44,673 nt of DNA from an uncultured Planctomycetaceae bacterium (GCA_937862885.1 CALMEE010000117.1:1-44673), one strand, 5' to 3'; shown: positions 16,511 to 25,695, numbered from the stretch's first letter. The notes: generated from the sequence alone by a model not told the origin. Made by a program: numbers and translations.

Positions 16511-18865
16511 ATGAACCCGCTTAAGTCTATGTCCATGCGTACTTCGGTCACTTTGTGCTTGGTTGTGCCCTGCTTCTTGTCACTGACAATGGTTGCCGGC
16601 AAGGGACAGGACCTATCGGCAGAACAAGTGTCAATCGCGATTCGAAACGGAGTGAATTTTTTATCGCGGAAACAACAGAGCAATGGGGGGTGGCTAGACA
16701 TTGTTGGGGATACTCGCCACAAGTTTGGCGTGTCGGCATTGGTTACGCTGTCGTTGTTAAGTTGTGGCGTTCCATCCGATGATCCTCGTATCACGCGTGC
16801 GCTTTCCCATTTGGAGCGAGCCAACGTACGCGAATTAAGTACCTATTCAGTATCACTAGTTGCAATGTGCTACGCGTTGGCTAATCCGGATCGCTATGCT
16901 GCGGAAATTCGTGCCTGTGTAGAACGCCTGGAAGAGACACAACTGGCCAGCGGGGGTTGGTCCTATCCAACCGTGGGCGGGACTTCCGGCGATGCCTCTA
17001 ATTCGCAGTTCGCATTATTGGCGTTGCACGAGGCGCGTTTGGCTGGCGTCGATGTCAGCGAAGAAGTGTGGAGAAAGGCTTGGGGTTACTGGAGTACGCT
17101 GCGCGACGATCAAGATGGTGGCTACAATTATGGCATGGGGATGGAAGCTTCTTCTGGGAGTATGACCTCAGCCGCTATCGCATCACTCATCATCATTGAT
17201 GAAAATCTAGGTGGTGAGAATTTTGTGAAGGCAGATGGCAGTATTGACTGCTGCGCGATCGATGGAACGATCATGCAAGTCGATGGTGCCGCTGCGTGGT
17301 TGGGCCAGCATTTTAAGGTCTCCGAGAATCCCGGTAAGCGATCCCACCACTTTCGCTCGGCCACGTATTATTATCTTTACGCGTTGGAACGCGCCGGGCG
17401 AATGAGTGGTAGACGCTTCCTCGGCCAGTATGATTGGTATCGCGAAGGAGCGGATTACCTTCTTGGACAACGCAGAGGAAACGGGTGGCGCGGCTCGAGT
17501 CATGGCGAACAAATTGAAGAAGTTGCCACGTCCTTCGCACTACTCTTCCTGTCCAAAGGCTTACGCCCCGTGGTGATCGGAAAGTATCAGCACAGCTCCA
17601 GTGGTGACTGGGATCGCCATCGAAAGGGAGTCCACTTTTTGACTCGTTCATTGGAACAAGACTGGAGAATGCAACTGAACTGGCAGTCCATCGATGGACG
17701 GGTGGCAACTGCCAACGACTTAATGGAGACTCCGGTACTGTTTTTCAGCGGTCGAGATTCCTTGGACTTGAATGCCGAACAGAAGAAGCATCTGAAACAA
17801 TACCTCGAATACGGTCGATTTATTTTTGCGGAAGCATGTCAGGGAGATGGTTGCGCAGATGATAATCAGAACAGCGAATTCGACAAGAAATTTCGCAGTC
17901 TGATGGCGGAGTTGTTTCCAGAGAGTCCGTTAACTGAATTGCCGCCGACACATCCAATTTGGACGTCCCAGTATAAATTACAGCCTGATGCGCGGTGGCC
18001 CGTGTTGGGAATACAAACGAGTTGTCGTACGGCAGTGGTCTATGTGCCTTCTAACATGAGTTGCTATTGGCAAGCTGATCGACCAGGCGTACGCCAACGA
18101 CTCAATGAACGAACAATCCGAAATGTTGATTACTGTTTGCAACTGGCGGGTAATATTATCGCCTATGCGACTGGCAGGGAAGTGCGTTCAAGACTTGATG
18201 CGCCAAAGGTTGTGGAAAGCGGAAGTGGTGGCAACACCACGTATGAAATCGTAATTCCCAAGTTAATTCATGCCGGAGGCGCAAATGACGCTCCCAACGC
18301 TTGGGAAAACATTTTGCGGCGTGCGAAGGTTGACCTGAAACAGGAATTCCGCACCGAACAAGTATTGATTCGGCCTACCAGTGAAACTTTAGCCCAATAT
18401 CCCATGGTTTTCATGCACGGGCGAAACGCCTTCAGCTTCGATGAGGATGAACGCGACGCTATACGCAAGTATTTGACTGAGGATGGCTTCTTGTTCGCCG
18501 ATTCCGTGTGTGCCTCGCAAGCCTTTGCTGAGTCATTTCGGCGCGAAATGGCATCGATTTTTCCAGAGGCTGAGTTCTCTCTGCAACGACTCGCGACCGA
18601 TCATGTTATGTTTTCAGATCAGCTAGGAGGTTATGATCTTCGATCCGTGACAATCCGACGCCCCAGTGAGACTGGCGTTATTGCTCGATCATCGGTGCCG
18701 CAACTAGAAGGCATAACCATCCATGATCGCTTGGCAGTTGTTTTTTCCCCTTACGACCTGAGTTGTGCAATGGAAAGTGCTGCAGCCTCAACTTGCGAAG
18801 GTTACGATAAAGACGATGCTTCAAAAATTGGTGTCAACCTTTTGCTGTTCGTGTTATCGCAATAG
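16511..18865 (+). CDS. Secreted alpha-toroid (prenyltransferase/squalene-cyclase-like) protein with two DUF4159 regions
   Basis: 784 residues. An N-terminal signal-like segment (about 9-29, RTSVTLCLVVPCFLSLTMVA) suggests export; MSMRTS at 16529 or MRTS at 16535 are alternative starts. Residues about 35-365 carry alpha/alpha-toroid repeats as in terpenoid cyclases, with QxxxGGW-like signatures QQSNGGW (55-61) and QLASGGW (144-150) and DDQDGGYNYG near 199. Two DUF4159-type regions follow. One is at about 375-560 (PVLFFSGRDSLDLNAEQKKH, GRFIFAEACQG). The other is at about 590-784 (YPMVFMHGRNAFSFDEDERD, GFLFADSVCAS). No catalytic DxDD cyclase motif is seen, so enzymatic cyclisation is unlikely. 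DUF4159 proteins commonly accompany MoxR/BatA operons, here divergent. Function unknown. Confidence 0.85.
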   Translation: MNPLKSMSMRTSVTLCLVVPCFLSLTMVAGKGQDLSAEQVSIAIRNGVNFLSRKQQSNGGWLDIVGDTRHKFGVSALVTLSLLSCGVPSDDPRITRALSHLERANVRELSTYSVSLVAMCYALANPDRYAAEIRACVERLEETQLASGGWSYPTVGGTSGDASNSQFALLALHEARLAGVDVSEEVWRKAWGYWSTLRDDQDGGYNYGMGMEASSGSMTSAAIASLIIIDENLGGENFVKADGSIDCCAIDGTIMQVDGAAAWLGQHFKVSENPGKRSHHFRSATYYYLYALERAGRMSGRRFLGQYDWYREGADYLLGQRRGNGWRGSSHGEQIEEVATSFALLFLSKGLRPVVIGKYQHSSSGDWDRHRKGVHFLTRSLEQDWRMQLNWQSIDGRVATANDLMETPVLFFSGRDSLDLNAEQKKHLKQYLEYGRFIFAEACQGDGCADDNQNSEFDKKFRSLMAELFPESPLTELPPTHPIWTSQYKLQPDARWPVLGIQTSCRTAVVYVPSNMSCYWQADRPGVRQRLNERTIRNVDYCLQLAGNIIAYATGREVRSRLDAPKVVESGSGGNTTYEIVIPKLIHAGGANDAPNAWENILRRAKVDLKQEFRTEQVLIRPTSETLAQYPMVFMHGRNAFSFDEDERDAIRKYLTEDGFLFADSVCASQAFAESFRREMASIFPEAEFSLQRLATDHVMFSDQLGGYDLRSVTIRRPSETGVIARSSVPQLEGITIHDRLAVVFSPYDLSCAMESAAASTCEGYDKDDASKIGVNLLLFVLSQ

Positions 18866-19303
18866 CGAGTTGTTTTCCTTCCAGGTGTTCTTTTTGCTTA
18901 AGCAATTGCAACCCAACCGCGATTTATTTGGCTGAAACCACGCATCGGCACTACTATTTCCGGCCCGTCAATCGACGCAGTCCACGTGGTTGTTGCTAGC
19001 TGCAATTGAACGATGCACATTTAGTTGTACGTGCCCCGAAATGCTAGCTGCCCGTACAAATCTCAAGGTTTATCCAACACGGCATATCGATTGCCGATTG
19101 TGGCCAAAAAGCCGCAAATTGCGGATATTCCAAAACTGATTTCAATCGGACCTGCGCATGTTCCGATTTTGAATGATAGGTTCGAAATTGGAAGAATTCA
19201 GCGTCTTTCCTCACTCCGGCAGAAGTGCTGACGCTAACAGGGACAGTTCCTAGGCTTAGTTTCAGAACCGAAGTAGATTTCTTGCGCGGCCAGCGAAAAT
19301 TAG
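18866..19303. other. Intergenic region, no gene seen
   Basis: 438 bases between the DUF4159 gene and the 967-residue orphan gene. No protein-like frame, tRNA or clear terminator is visible. GCTAGCTGC and related short words recur near 18995 and 19043 without forming a defined element. Confidence 0.4.
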
Positions 19304-22207
19304 ATGGAAAACAATGCACTCAAGATCTATCTGTTTTCCGTAGCCCTAGTTCTTGCTTATCTTATTTTCGTAATGACGGGCGAAAATCGAACCCGTCTGT
19401 TGGCAACGAAGGTAAACTCGATCATTCCAGATGCCTTCGTACCTGAAAGTGATTTGCAGTACCTCGAGCCAAATCCATCTTCCATTGTTCACATCGCCAT
19501 GTTGGATTGGGCGTTGCTTGACATGCAACGGCCGGCGCCCCCTAATCCTTCGGGCAGTGAACACTCATTAAAATCTCTTGACCTGAATAGTTCAGCTGAT
19601 GGAATCGTGTTACGCCATGACACAAGCATAGTATTGGCCTCGGCATCTGTGGTTCAACCGATTGCCGAAGTCGAACCTACCTTAGGCGAACGTGAAGTTG
19701 CCGAAGAAGCAATACAGGAGCAGATTGCCGAATGCTCCTCACAAAATATCGACCAAGACACCGTCGAAAGTCATCAATCCTCGTTGGCTAGGCCGCAAGT
19801 TTCGGATTTTGACGCTGCGCTTTTCCGGTCAGCCAGCGTGCTTGATAACGCATCATCGCTTTTTATGCACGAGGAAGATGTGCTACAGGATTCTGGGGAG
19901 TCCATTACGGCGGCTGGGTGGGCCAATGCAGCAGAACAATACACTGACATGCCGAGTACTGGTACCTCTGCGCCAGAGCCCGAACTTATTCGAACTGAAA
20001 ATCTGATGGCCAGTGCCCTGAGTGCTGACGCAAATGCAACCAAGGATGCAATTCAGATTAGCGATCAACCAATTCTTTTGCACGTACCCAAGCTGTATTG
20101 GCCACGTGCAGAGTCATTGTGCCGAGACTTGACTGAGTTGGCCGATTTTGAAATCACGCAAGAATGGGCGGTTCAGACACTCAATTTGTTGAAGATATTG
20201 GAGAGCATTGAAATTAATCCATGCAGTGGAGTTCAATCCATATTGCGGCAACTTGAAGAACAAGTTGTGTTTGGCAATAACTTGCTTCGCTCGTTCGATG
20301 CCGAGATTTTGCAGCAACCGGCATGGTACGAATTGTACGCCATCATCGTGCGAGCCAATCACGGACTTGAGCGTCGTCTGCATGTGTGGTGGTATGTCTC
20401 GTCGCTGAGTCAGTTAAATTTAGACGTGCACCCGGCACCTCATCCTCACGCCGTTTTGAATTCGTTGGACTCCGCCTACGCACGCTTGCGTCCGTATAAA
20501 AATTTGCCGGATTGGGCGGAGTATTTTGAATTTGAACGATTGTCGAAGGCTTACTCGATTGAACCATCGACACCAGCCCAACGTCAACTGGTTGCGCGCA
20601 GAGTTTATGGCCGGGTTACCTCACCGTGTTTAACCGATGCTCAACGGAAATTTTGTCGGGAGATACTTGGTGACCAACTGATCCACAAATTACAAGATGC
20701 TTGTTGCCAAAACGTTGATTTCCATCGACTCTTGTCGACGATCGAGGCATATGAGAGCGAAGCTTGCGGAGTAAATCTATTTAATCTGAACTCCGAGTTT
20801 TTGAATCTGCAATACAGTAGGCACATTGAATTCAATAGGTTTGCCCGAGTGCTGGATAACATCTATCGGAATGCCAATATACGAATATGTATCTCTCCAG
20901 AATTTGTGAATCGGACACTCCCTCGTCAGCCGGAGATTAGCGAGCCGATGACTGATCGCATGCTGGGAGCTCAGGTATTGGGTAATAATCGAATTCAAAA
21001 TCGTCTCAACGTCGACTTTATTCCCCATCCAGAAGAGTTACGGCTGCGGTTAACGACTAACGGGACAGTCCTTTCCCGCACCCGCGCACTGCACAGTGGT
21101 TTCACATTTCATAATTCTGGAAATTCGCGGTTTACGGGAGTCAGTGAGATTGCGATTACGAAATCTGGACTGACATCTGACGTAGCTCAAGTCTCAGCTT
21201 CCACGTCGCAACTACTTCTCGGAATACGATCGCGATTTGATGAGTTGCCGTTGCTTGGATGGGCCGCTAGGAATCTTGCCGAACAACAACAACGCAATAG
21301 TGCATCGGTTGCGAATCGCTTAGTCGAAGAAAAATTGAAGAATATGACCAAAGCAAGATTCGAGGAAGAGGTGGGCGGACAACTTGAAGTCGCCCGCGAG
21401 TTGTTCTTGCAAAGAGTAATTACGCCACTCAATCTCCTGGAATTGGAACCAACGCCGATTGAACTGCAAACCTCACAGGATGCTGCCGTGATCCGCTACC
21501 GGATCGCGGGGCGGGACCAAATGGCGGCTTTTGAAGCGCGTCCGGACTCGGTACCCGGCAACCTGCTGAACATGCAAGTTCATCAATCAGCCATCAATAA
21601 TTTATTGGGAAAGATGAACGTCAATGGACAACGGTTCACTCCGGACGAGTTTGTTGAACATTTCAAGGATCTCATGGGCTCGCACCAGCATCTCCGCTAC
21701 GAAAAAAAGAGTCATGAACACGATGCTCGCTTGACATTTGCTGCAATCGAGGGAATTCATGTCGGCTTCATCAATCAACGCGTGGAGTTGACTCTAAATC
21801 TTTCTCAATTCAGTTTAGGAAAGACGCAAAGGTGGAGAAACATTTCTGTGACCGGAATTTACATTCCGCAGGTAGATGGGCTCAAAATCCATTTTGTGCA
21901 AGACCCAGAGAGGGGGTTACGCCTCAATGGACATCGCTTGGGGATTGCCGATGAACTCGCGCTTCGCACGGTTTTCAATACGGCTTTTCCCGAGAGCTTC
22001 AGCATGCCATCGCTCGACGAATTGGTCCCACCTCAAATCCCCATGGATGACCTTGTAATCAGTCAACTGGTCTTTAACAACGGCTGGGTAGGGATTTCCA
22101 TAAGCAGCATTTCACAACCTGTGGGAGAACAGCACAATTCCCACTCGCGCAATCGACGACAGGAATTTCATCGGTTCAGCAATTCGGGGCTGCGCGTGCT
22201 CCGCTAA
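19304..22207 (+). CDS. Large membrane-anchored protein, unknown function
   Basis: 967 residues, not recognised. An N-terminal TM or uncleaved signal (about residues 7-25, KIYLFSVALVLAYLIFVM) is followed by a Ser/Glu/Ala-rich, probably disordered stretch to about 235. A helical region with many Trp/Leu (about 250-460) follows, then a mixed alpha/beta region (about 540-910). In that part, ESIEINPCSG, RLRLTTNGTVLSRTRALHSG and FEEEVGGQLEVARELFLQRV look well structured. The tail ends in Ser/Arg-rich residues. It appears exported with one anchor. The ATG at 19304 has no strong ribosome binding site. It is a single-gene unit, with a palindromic structure 45 bases after the stop. Similar long orphans are common in planctomycetes, so a lineage-specific envelope protein is likely. 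Confidence 0.8.
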   Translation: MENNALKIYLFSVALVLAYLIFVMTGENRTRLLATKVNSIIPDAFVPESDLQYLEPNPSSIVHIAMLDWALLDMQRPAPPNPSGSEHSLKSLDLNSSADGIVLRHDTSIVLASASVVQPIAEVEPTLGEREVAEEAIQEQIAECSSQNIDQDTVESHQSSLARPQVSDFDAALFRSASVLDNASSLFMHEEDVLQDSGESITAAGWANAAEQYTDMPSTGTSAPEPELIRTENLMASALSADANATKDAIQISDQPILLHVPKLYWPRAESLCRDLTELADFEITQEWAVQTLNLLKILESIEINPCSGVQSILRQLEEQVVFGNNLLRSFDAEILQQPAWYELYAIIVRANHGLERRLHVWWYVSSLSQLNLDVHPAPHPHAVLNSLDSAYARLRPYKNLPDWAEYFEFERLSKAYSIEPSTPAQRQLVARRVYGRVTSPCLTDAQRKFCREILGDQLIHKLQDACCQNVDFHRLLSTIEAYESEACGVNLFNLNSEFLNLQYSRHIEFNRFARVLDNIYRNANIRICISPEFVNRTLPRQPEISEPMTDRMLGAQVLGNNRIQNRLNVDFIPHPEELRLRLTTNGTVLSRTRALHSGFTFHNSGNSRFTGVSEIAITKSGLTSDVAQVSASTSQLLLGIRSRFDELPLLGWAARNLAEQQQRNSASVANRLVEEKLKNMTKARFEEEVGGQLEVARELFLQRVITPLNLLELEPTPIELQTSQDAAVIRYRIAGRDQMAAFEARPDSVPGNLLNMQVHQSAINNLLGKMNVNGQRFTPDEFVEHFKDLMGSHQHLRYEKKSHEHDARLTFAAIEGIHVGFINQRVELTLNLSQFSLGKTQRWRNISVTGIYIPQVDGLKIHFVQDPERGLRLNGHRLGIADELALRTVFNTAFPESFSMPSLDELVPPQIPMDDLVISQLVFNNGWVGISISSISQPVGEQHNSHSRNRRQEFHRFSNSGLRVLR

Positions 22208-22250
22208 GAGCTTAGTGCCGACAGATTACAAGAGTCATTTATAAGAGTCA

Positions 22251-22300
22251 TGGTCGGTGTTGTCCGCTGCGGACAAAGTGCAGGGCATTGTCCGCGACCA
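22251..22300 (+). repeat. Composite inverted-repeat structure with three alternating TTGTCCGC arms
   Basis: TTGTCCGC (22260-22267), its complement GCGGACAA (22269-22276) and a second TTGTCCGC (22288-22295) lie in 36 bases. Arm 2 can pair with arm 1 (one-base centre) or with arm 3 (11-base loop), so two hairpins compete. An outer pair TGGTCG (22251-22256)/CGACCA (22295-22300) encloses the set. The location between convergent genes suggests a terminator-like or regulatory RNA element; no T-run follows. Confidence 0.45.
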
Positions 22301-22356
22301 TATTGCTCAGATCGAGTTCGTGCGGCGACGGTCAATATCCGCCAAGACTTCGCTAT

Positions 22357-23418
22357 TTAGCGGGAGGGACTCCAGTCAATCGAACCGGACTTATCGCTCC
22401 CCGACCGAGTTGTGTTTGCGTCTCTTCGCACTGGTGTCTCGCGTCGCTTGGTCGATGTCCCGGTTGAATCTCCTTGTGCTGAAGTCGAGTCCAAAGGAAA
22501 CGAGATTTCAAAAACTTGCAAGTCAGGCGTCGTATAACGTACGAAGGCAACCAAGCCGTCAAGGTCTCTCGATTCGATGACCGATGGCTTTGGAATATTT
22601 AAGCCCTGTTTTGATGATGGTTGATTTTGAATCCACGAAGCAACTTTCGCGCGATCGAAACTCCATAAACCTACGCGTTGTTCTTCACCGGTTGCGGTCG
22701 TGTCGATGATGCTCAGGATAATGTCGCCTGGTAATGGGATGGAGTTCCCATCGCCGTCTCGGGGCTGGACAATCAACCACGATGAATTTGCTCGACGCTG
22801 TTGACCGTCGTAGTCAACAACGACATCGACGATATCCCTTGTCAAATCATGTGACCGTGAATCGACACTTTGCTTGTATGCTTTCGCATCAGTGTCAACT
22901 TGTGAGTCTTGGTTGTGCGTCTCATTGGGAGACGGAAAAAATAGCGTAGGTTGATCGGAGTTTAGCGTTGTACGCTGAATTCCCGAGTGGTCCTGGACGG
23001 AAAAGTCGCCGCCTTCGATGATGATGTCGGGAATCTCGATATCCGCGTTGCGCGAATTTCTACCGCGTCTGGACTCACGATCTGGTCGAAGTACGGGTCG
23101 CGGTAAATTTTCAATTTCTTGCGATGAATCTGGAGACCAGTCATGTTCGATCTCGTCGTACTTTGGAGCCCCAAGGATCGGGGTTGACCTAGATTCATTC
23201 AAGTTTCTGTTCTTTCCGCCCGAGGAATAGAAGCCTTCACCACTCAGCTCTTTGTATTTCGCTTCTAGTTCGAAGTAACGGTCTTCGAGGTCGATCTTCT
23301 CGGCGCGCAGTAATGCGATGGCCCGTTCATATCGCTCATTTTGCGGCACACGGCACCCGCAAACCGTGGCGACAATTGCTAGTAGTATCAGCCCAAATCT
23401 AGAATGTTGGCCAGCCAT
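22357..23418 (-). CDS. Predicted lipoprotein with coiled coil, unknown function
   Basis: 353 residues. The N-terminus has a signal with lipobox-like VCGC ending at Cys22 (IVATVCGC), so it is probably lipid-anchored and exported. Residues about 28-62 form a charged coiled coil (ERAIALLRAEKIDLEDRYFE). A disordered Ser/Arg/Asp-rich linker follows to about 185. A beta-rich domain occupies about 190-315, including DIVDVVVDYDGQ, SSWLIVQPRDGDGNSIPLPG and GLVAFVRYTTPDLQVFEISF. The tail is Ser/Thr/Arg-rich. The ATG at 23418 has GAAGG 7 bases upstream. This layout (lipobox, coiled coil, linker, beta domain) resembles planctomycete lipoproteins of unknown role. No enzymatic motif is seen. Confidence 0.8.
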   Translation of the reverse strand: MAGQHSRFGLILLAIVATVCGCRVPQNERYERAIALLRAEKIDLEDRYFELEAKYKELSGEGFYSSGGKNRNLNESRSTPILGAPKYDEIEHDWSPDSSQEIENLPRPVLRPDRESRRGRNSRNADIEIPDIIIEGGDFSVQDHSGIQRTTLNSDQPTLFFPSPNETHNQDSQVDTDAKAYKQSVDSRSHDLTRDIVDVVVDYDGQQRRANSSWLIVQPRDGDGNSIPLPGDIILSIIDTTATGEEQRVGLWSFDRAKVASWIQNQPSSKQGLNIPKPSVIESRDLDGLVAFVRYTTPDLQVFEISFPLDSTSAQGDSTGTSTKRRETPVRRDANTTRSGSDKSGSIDWSPSR

Positions 23419-23790
23419 GTATATACCTTCAAGAATTTTGCAGCGGGCTTTTAGAAAATTTGGCTAGCCAACGCAACGTCAATGCGCGGCACACGGCAAC
23501 CCAGAATTTGACTCGGCAGAATCTCGAAGTACTAGCAAAGACGTCAATGTAGGCAATTGACGCAAGAGAAGGAAAGTGTATTAGAGCCACCGGAGAAAAC
23601 TCAGCGCGATACTCTAACGCTGCCTGACTTGAGCCAGGGTTCTAAAGTCAGCTGAACTATCCAGGAAATGGCAAAAAAACTCTTGAGCGTTTAACTTCGC
23701 TCAAGAGTTTCGTCTATTAGGGAGAGACTTTCTTGTCGGTTGTTTGATGTTGGTCGTCGTTGTGCTTTTACGAGCCTGACGCAGGTTGCA
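23419..23790. other. Intergenic region holding a terminator
   Basis: 372 bases between the lipoprotein start and the small secreted protein stop. The only clear element is the intrinsic terminator at 23673-23710 on the minus strand. Bases 23419-23672 show no gene and presumably contain the lipoprotein promoter. Confidence 0.5.
23673..23710 (-). terminator. Rho-independent terminator after the small secreted protein gene
   Basis: AAACTCTTGAGCG (23677-23689) and CGCTCAAGAGTTT (23698-23710) form a perfect 13-bp stem with an 8-base loop. On the minus strand the stem is followed by a run of T (the A-run at 23673-23679 on the plus strand). It lies 81 bases after the stop at 23791, so that transcript ends here. 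Confidence 0.85.
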
Positions 23791-24072
23791 TTAATAGTTG
23801 CAGCAAACTTTGACGCGCTTGTAAACGGGGACTTTCACCGTTTTGTAGAACGTTTGCCAGACATAGTACGGAGTTCCGCACGATTTATACTTTAGCACTT
23901 GCTTTTGGTAAGGAACCTTTTCGTACTTGTAAGTCACAACGGTCTTGTATTGACAAACATGAGAAGCTCCATAGTTATTGCCGTGATTGGCCGATGCAGA
24001 CTGTGGGAGTGCGGCTGTGCTGGCAAGACCGGCGACTGCGATTGCTAAGGCGATTGCGATTTTCGAGAACAT
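23791..24072 (-). CDS. Small secreted Tyr/Lys/Val-rich protein
   Basis: 93 residues from the ATG at 24072, which has AGGAG 6 bases upstream, one of the clearest ribosome binding sites in the window. The frame is open further upstream, but that part is not protein-like. Residues 1-28 are a signal peptide (MFSKIAIALAIAVAGLASTA, then SASA). The mature part contains short repeats of the type VTYKYEKVPYQKQV and YKTVKVPVYKRVKV, with four cysteines (SHVCQYK, KSCGTP and the pair VKVCCNY). Such repeats are common in small planctomycete exported proteins of unknown role. The strong start plus its own terminator suggest a well-expressed single-gene unit. Confidence 0.8.
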   Translation of the reverse strand: MFSKIAIALAIAVAGLASTAALPQSASANHGNNYGASHVCQYKTVVTYKYEKVPYQKQVLKYKSCGTPYYVWQTFYKTVKVPVYKRVKVCCNY

Positions 24073-24764
24073 TGTGAGCTCCTTTTTCTTTTCGTTAAAG
24101 TAATTTGGTTGATTTATTAGATGAAACGGTGGACAAGTGAATTTCTTCCAAGATTTTTTTAATTTGATTGAGAAATTCTTTTCTTGCTCTAAACCTTCAA
24201 TTTTGGGCCATTTACCGTTGCTCTTGATCTCAAAGCGTACAGGAAATGGTGTTAGGGTCAGAGATTTTGCCAAAATGCGAAAAAAGTCGTTAACAGGACG
24301 AATTTGTTGAGAAGGACGCACATTCAAGCGGTTTTACCAAACAGTATCGGTGAGAAGCGGCCGCGTCGTGCGAATGCTTAAATGAGGAGGTTCTCCAGCG
24401 AAAATGACTATCGTCTGGGGAAAAAGTGCCGTCTGCCAAAGGCGAGCATCTTGGTTTCTTTGTCACAGGCTCATGCCACAGAATAAACATTGCTGGCGAG
24501 GCCACATGCTTTTGTTTGGCAGAACTGAATAAGAAAGGTGGCGAAATACGTAACGCGATGAGAGTTTCGTAAGCAACGAGTCCTTCAGATTTCGGTCACC
24601 GTTTATCCAAGCGGCCATGCACAATCATTCCGCCAAGAAATAAAATCGATTGGAGTCGCAATTGCTGAACTCGCGCCATTCGTCAGGCGACAGGAGGACG
24701 ATCCCATTCCGGTTAGCCAAAAGCGCTGTCGCACAAAGTCCAAGCCCGGTGTTTCGAGTCGCTC
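24073..24764. other. Intergenic region between the small secreted protein and cysteine dioxygenase genes
   Basis: About 690 bases. The minus-strand promoter of the small secreted protein must lie in 24073-24330, which is A/T-rich. A 43-codon plus-strand frame at about 24403 follows a GGAGG with 13-base spacing, but GGAGGTTCTCC is a small hairpin and the product is not protein-like. A minus-strand frame at 24625-24831 has partly protein-like composition but no credible start. No gene is called. Confidence 0.4.
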
Positions 24765-25331
24765 TTAGTCTATTTGCATTGGTGCAAATGATCCTTTGTC
24801 CGCGTTGAATATGGAATATGTGTCCATGCATTGCAGCGGCGGGGAATAAATGTGCAACGTGATTAAGTCGTTGCCGTTGGCTTGAAGATTAGAGACTTGA
24901 TGAATCTGTTCGTCTTGTGACGTGCATACAAATCCTTCATGAAAATCAACTGACCCAACTGCCTTGACTTGTCCACATGGGCTCAAAACAAATCTCGTTT
25001 CGGTAGCACAGCCATGGACGACTCTGAGTCCGCAAGTTGAGTTAGCATGATTATGGATTGGACTGCGCTGACCACTTCGCCAGCAAATACAGAGCAACTC
25101 GTACCAGCGATTTTCGGAAATCGTGTTGCGCCGGTAACAGGTTTCGCCAAAGTTTATAAAGTCAGAAAGGTCGCTTCCGCACACTGCTACCCTTTGCAGC
25201 AAGTCGTCTAGTTTTTGAATCGGTACCCGCTCCGTGAGCTGTTCCAGAAAGTTGACCAACTCCTGAAGGCATTGAGGGATCGGCAACGCGCGATCACCGT
25301 CCGCTTTACAATTATGACTATTGGCGTTCAT
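24765..25331 (-). CDS. Cysteine dioxygenase (type I, cupin)
   Basis: This mononuclear iron enzyme oxidises cysteine to cysteine sulfinate. 188 residues, in the range of bacterial and mammalian enzymes. The 3-His iron site is His93 and His95 (SPIHNHANSTC) and His144 (EQIHQVSN). Arg68 (CYRRN) matches mammalian Arg60, which binds the cysteine carboxylate and separates true cysteine dioxygenases from mercaptopropionate dioxygenases. Cys100 lies five residues after the second His, as in the mammalian crosslinked Cys93, and Tyr162 (HIYSPP) fits the partner Tyr157; many bacterial enzymes have Gly at the Cys position. Assignment is confident; the gene stands alone and is flanked by long non-coding regions. 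Confidence 0.92.
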   Translation of the reverse strand: MNANSHNCKADGDRALPIPQCLQELVNFLEQLTERVPIQKLDDLLQRVAVCGSDLSDFINFGETCYRRNTISENRWYELLCICWRSGQRSPIHNHANSTCGLRVVHGCATETRFVLSPCGQVKAVGSVDFHEGFVCTSQDEQIHQVSNLQANGNDLITLHIYSPPLQCMDTYSIFNADKGSFAPMQID

Positions 25332-25695
25332 TTCGGTACCTAATCAACTTGCCAGTAATCTGAAGTTTACACATTGCTCCGGAAGCCATGTGCTCCGCCG
25401 AAACTAAAGAGTTGTTGTCCGGCGCGTCTTGCCAAATATACACTCATCGAATTGAACCCTCAACGAGGTCCCAAATTCTCACCAAAATCACGGTGCAAGG
25501 CCTATCATAAAGAATAGGCACAGATACGTAACCTGGACACCCTTGCCTTTCAAAAAAACACAATAAACCCGGCAATTGTCGATATCTTCGGCAAGTTTAA
25601 TACAGTTTATGGTAACAACCGTCAATTGATGTTGAAACGAGGGCTACTTGAGCCTGATTCGTTGGTAAAATCGAAGATGAAAATTGCGGTCTAGC
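25332..25695. other. Intergenic region upstream of cysteine dioxygenase
   Basis: 364 bases without a gene. A small perfect hairpin (GCCTAT at 25500-25505, ATAGGC at 25514-25519, 8-base loop) and an A/T-rich stretch around 25540-25620 are present. The minus-strand promoter of the cysteine dioxygenase gene is expected near 25340-25450. Confidence 0.4.

Noticed and set aside
24625..24831. Minus-strand frame with a protein-like end (GIVLLSPDEWREF)
   Set aside because: It overlaps the 3' end of cysteine dioxygenase in another frame and has no credible start; possibly a decayed gene, but unsupported.
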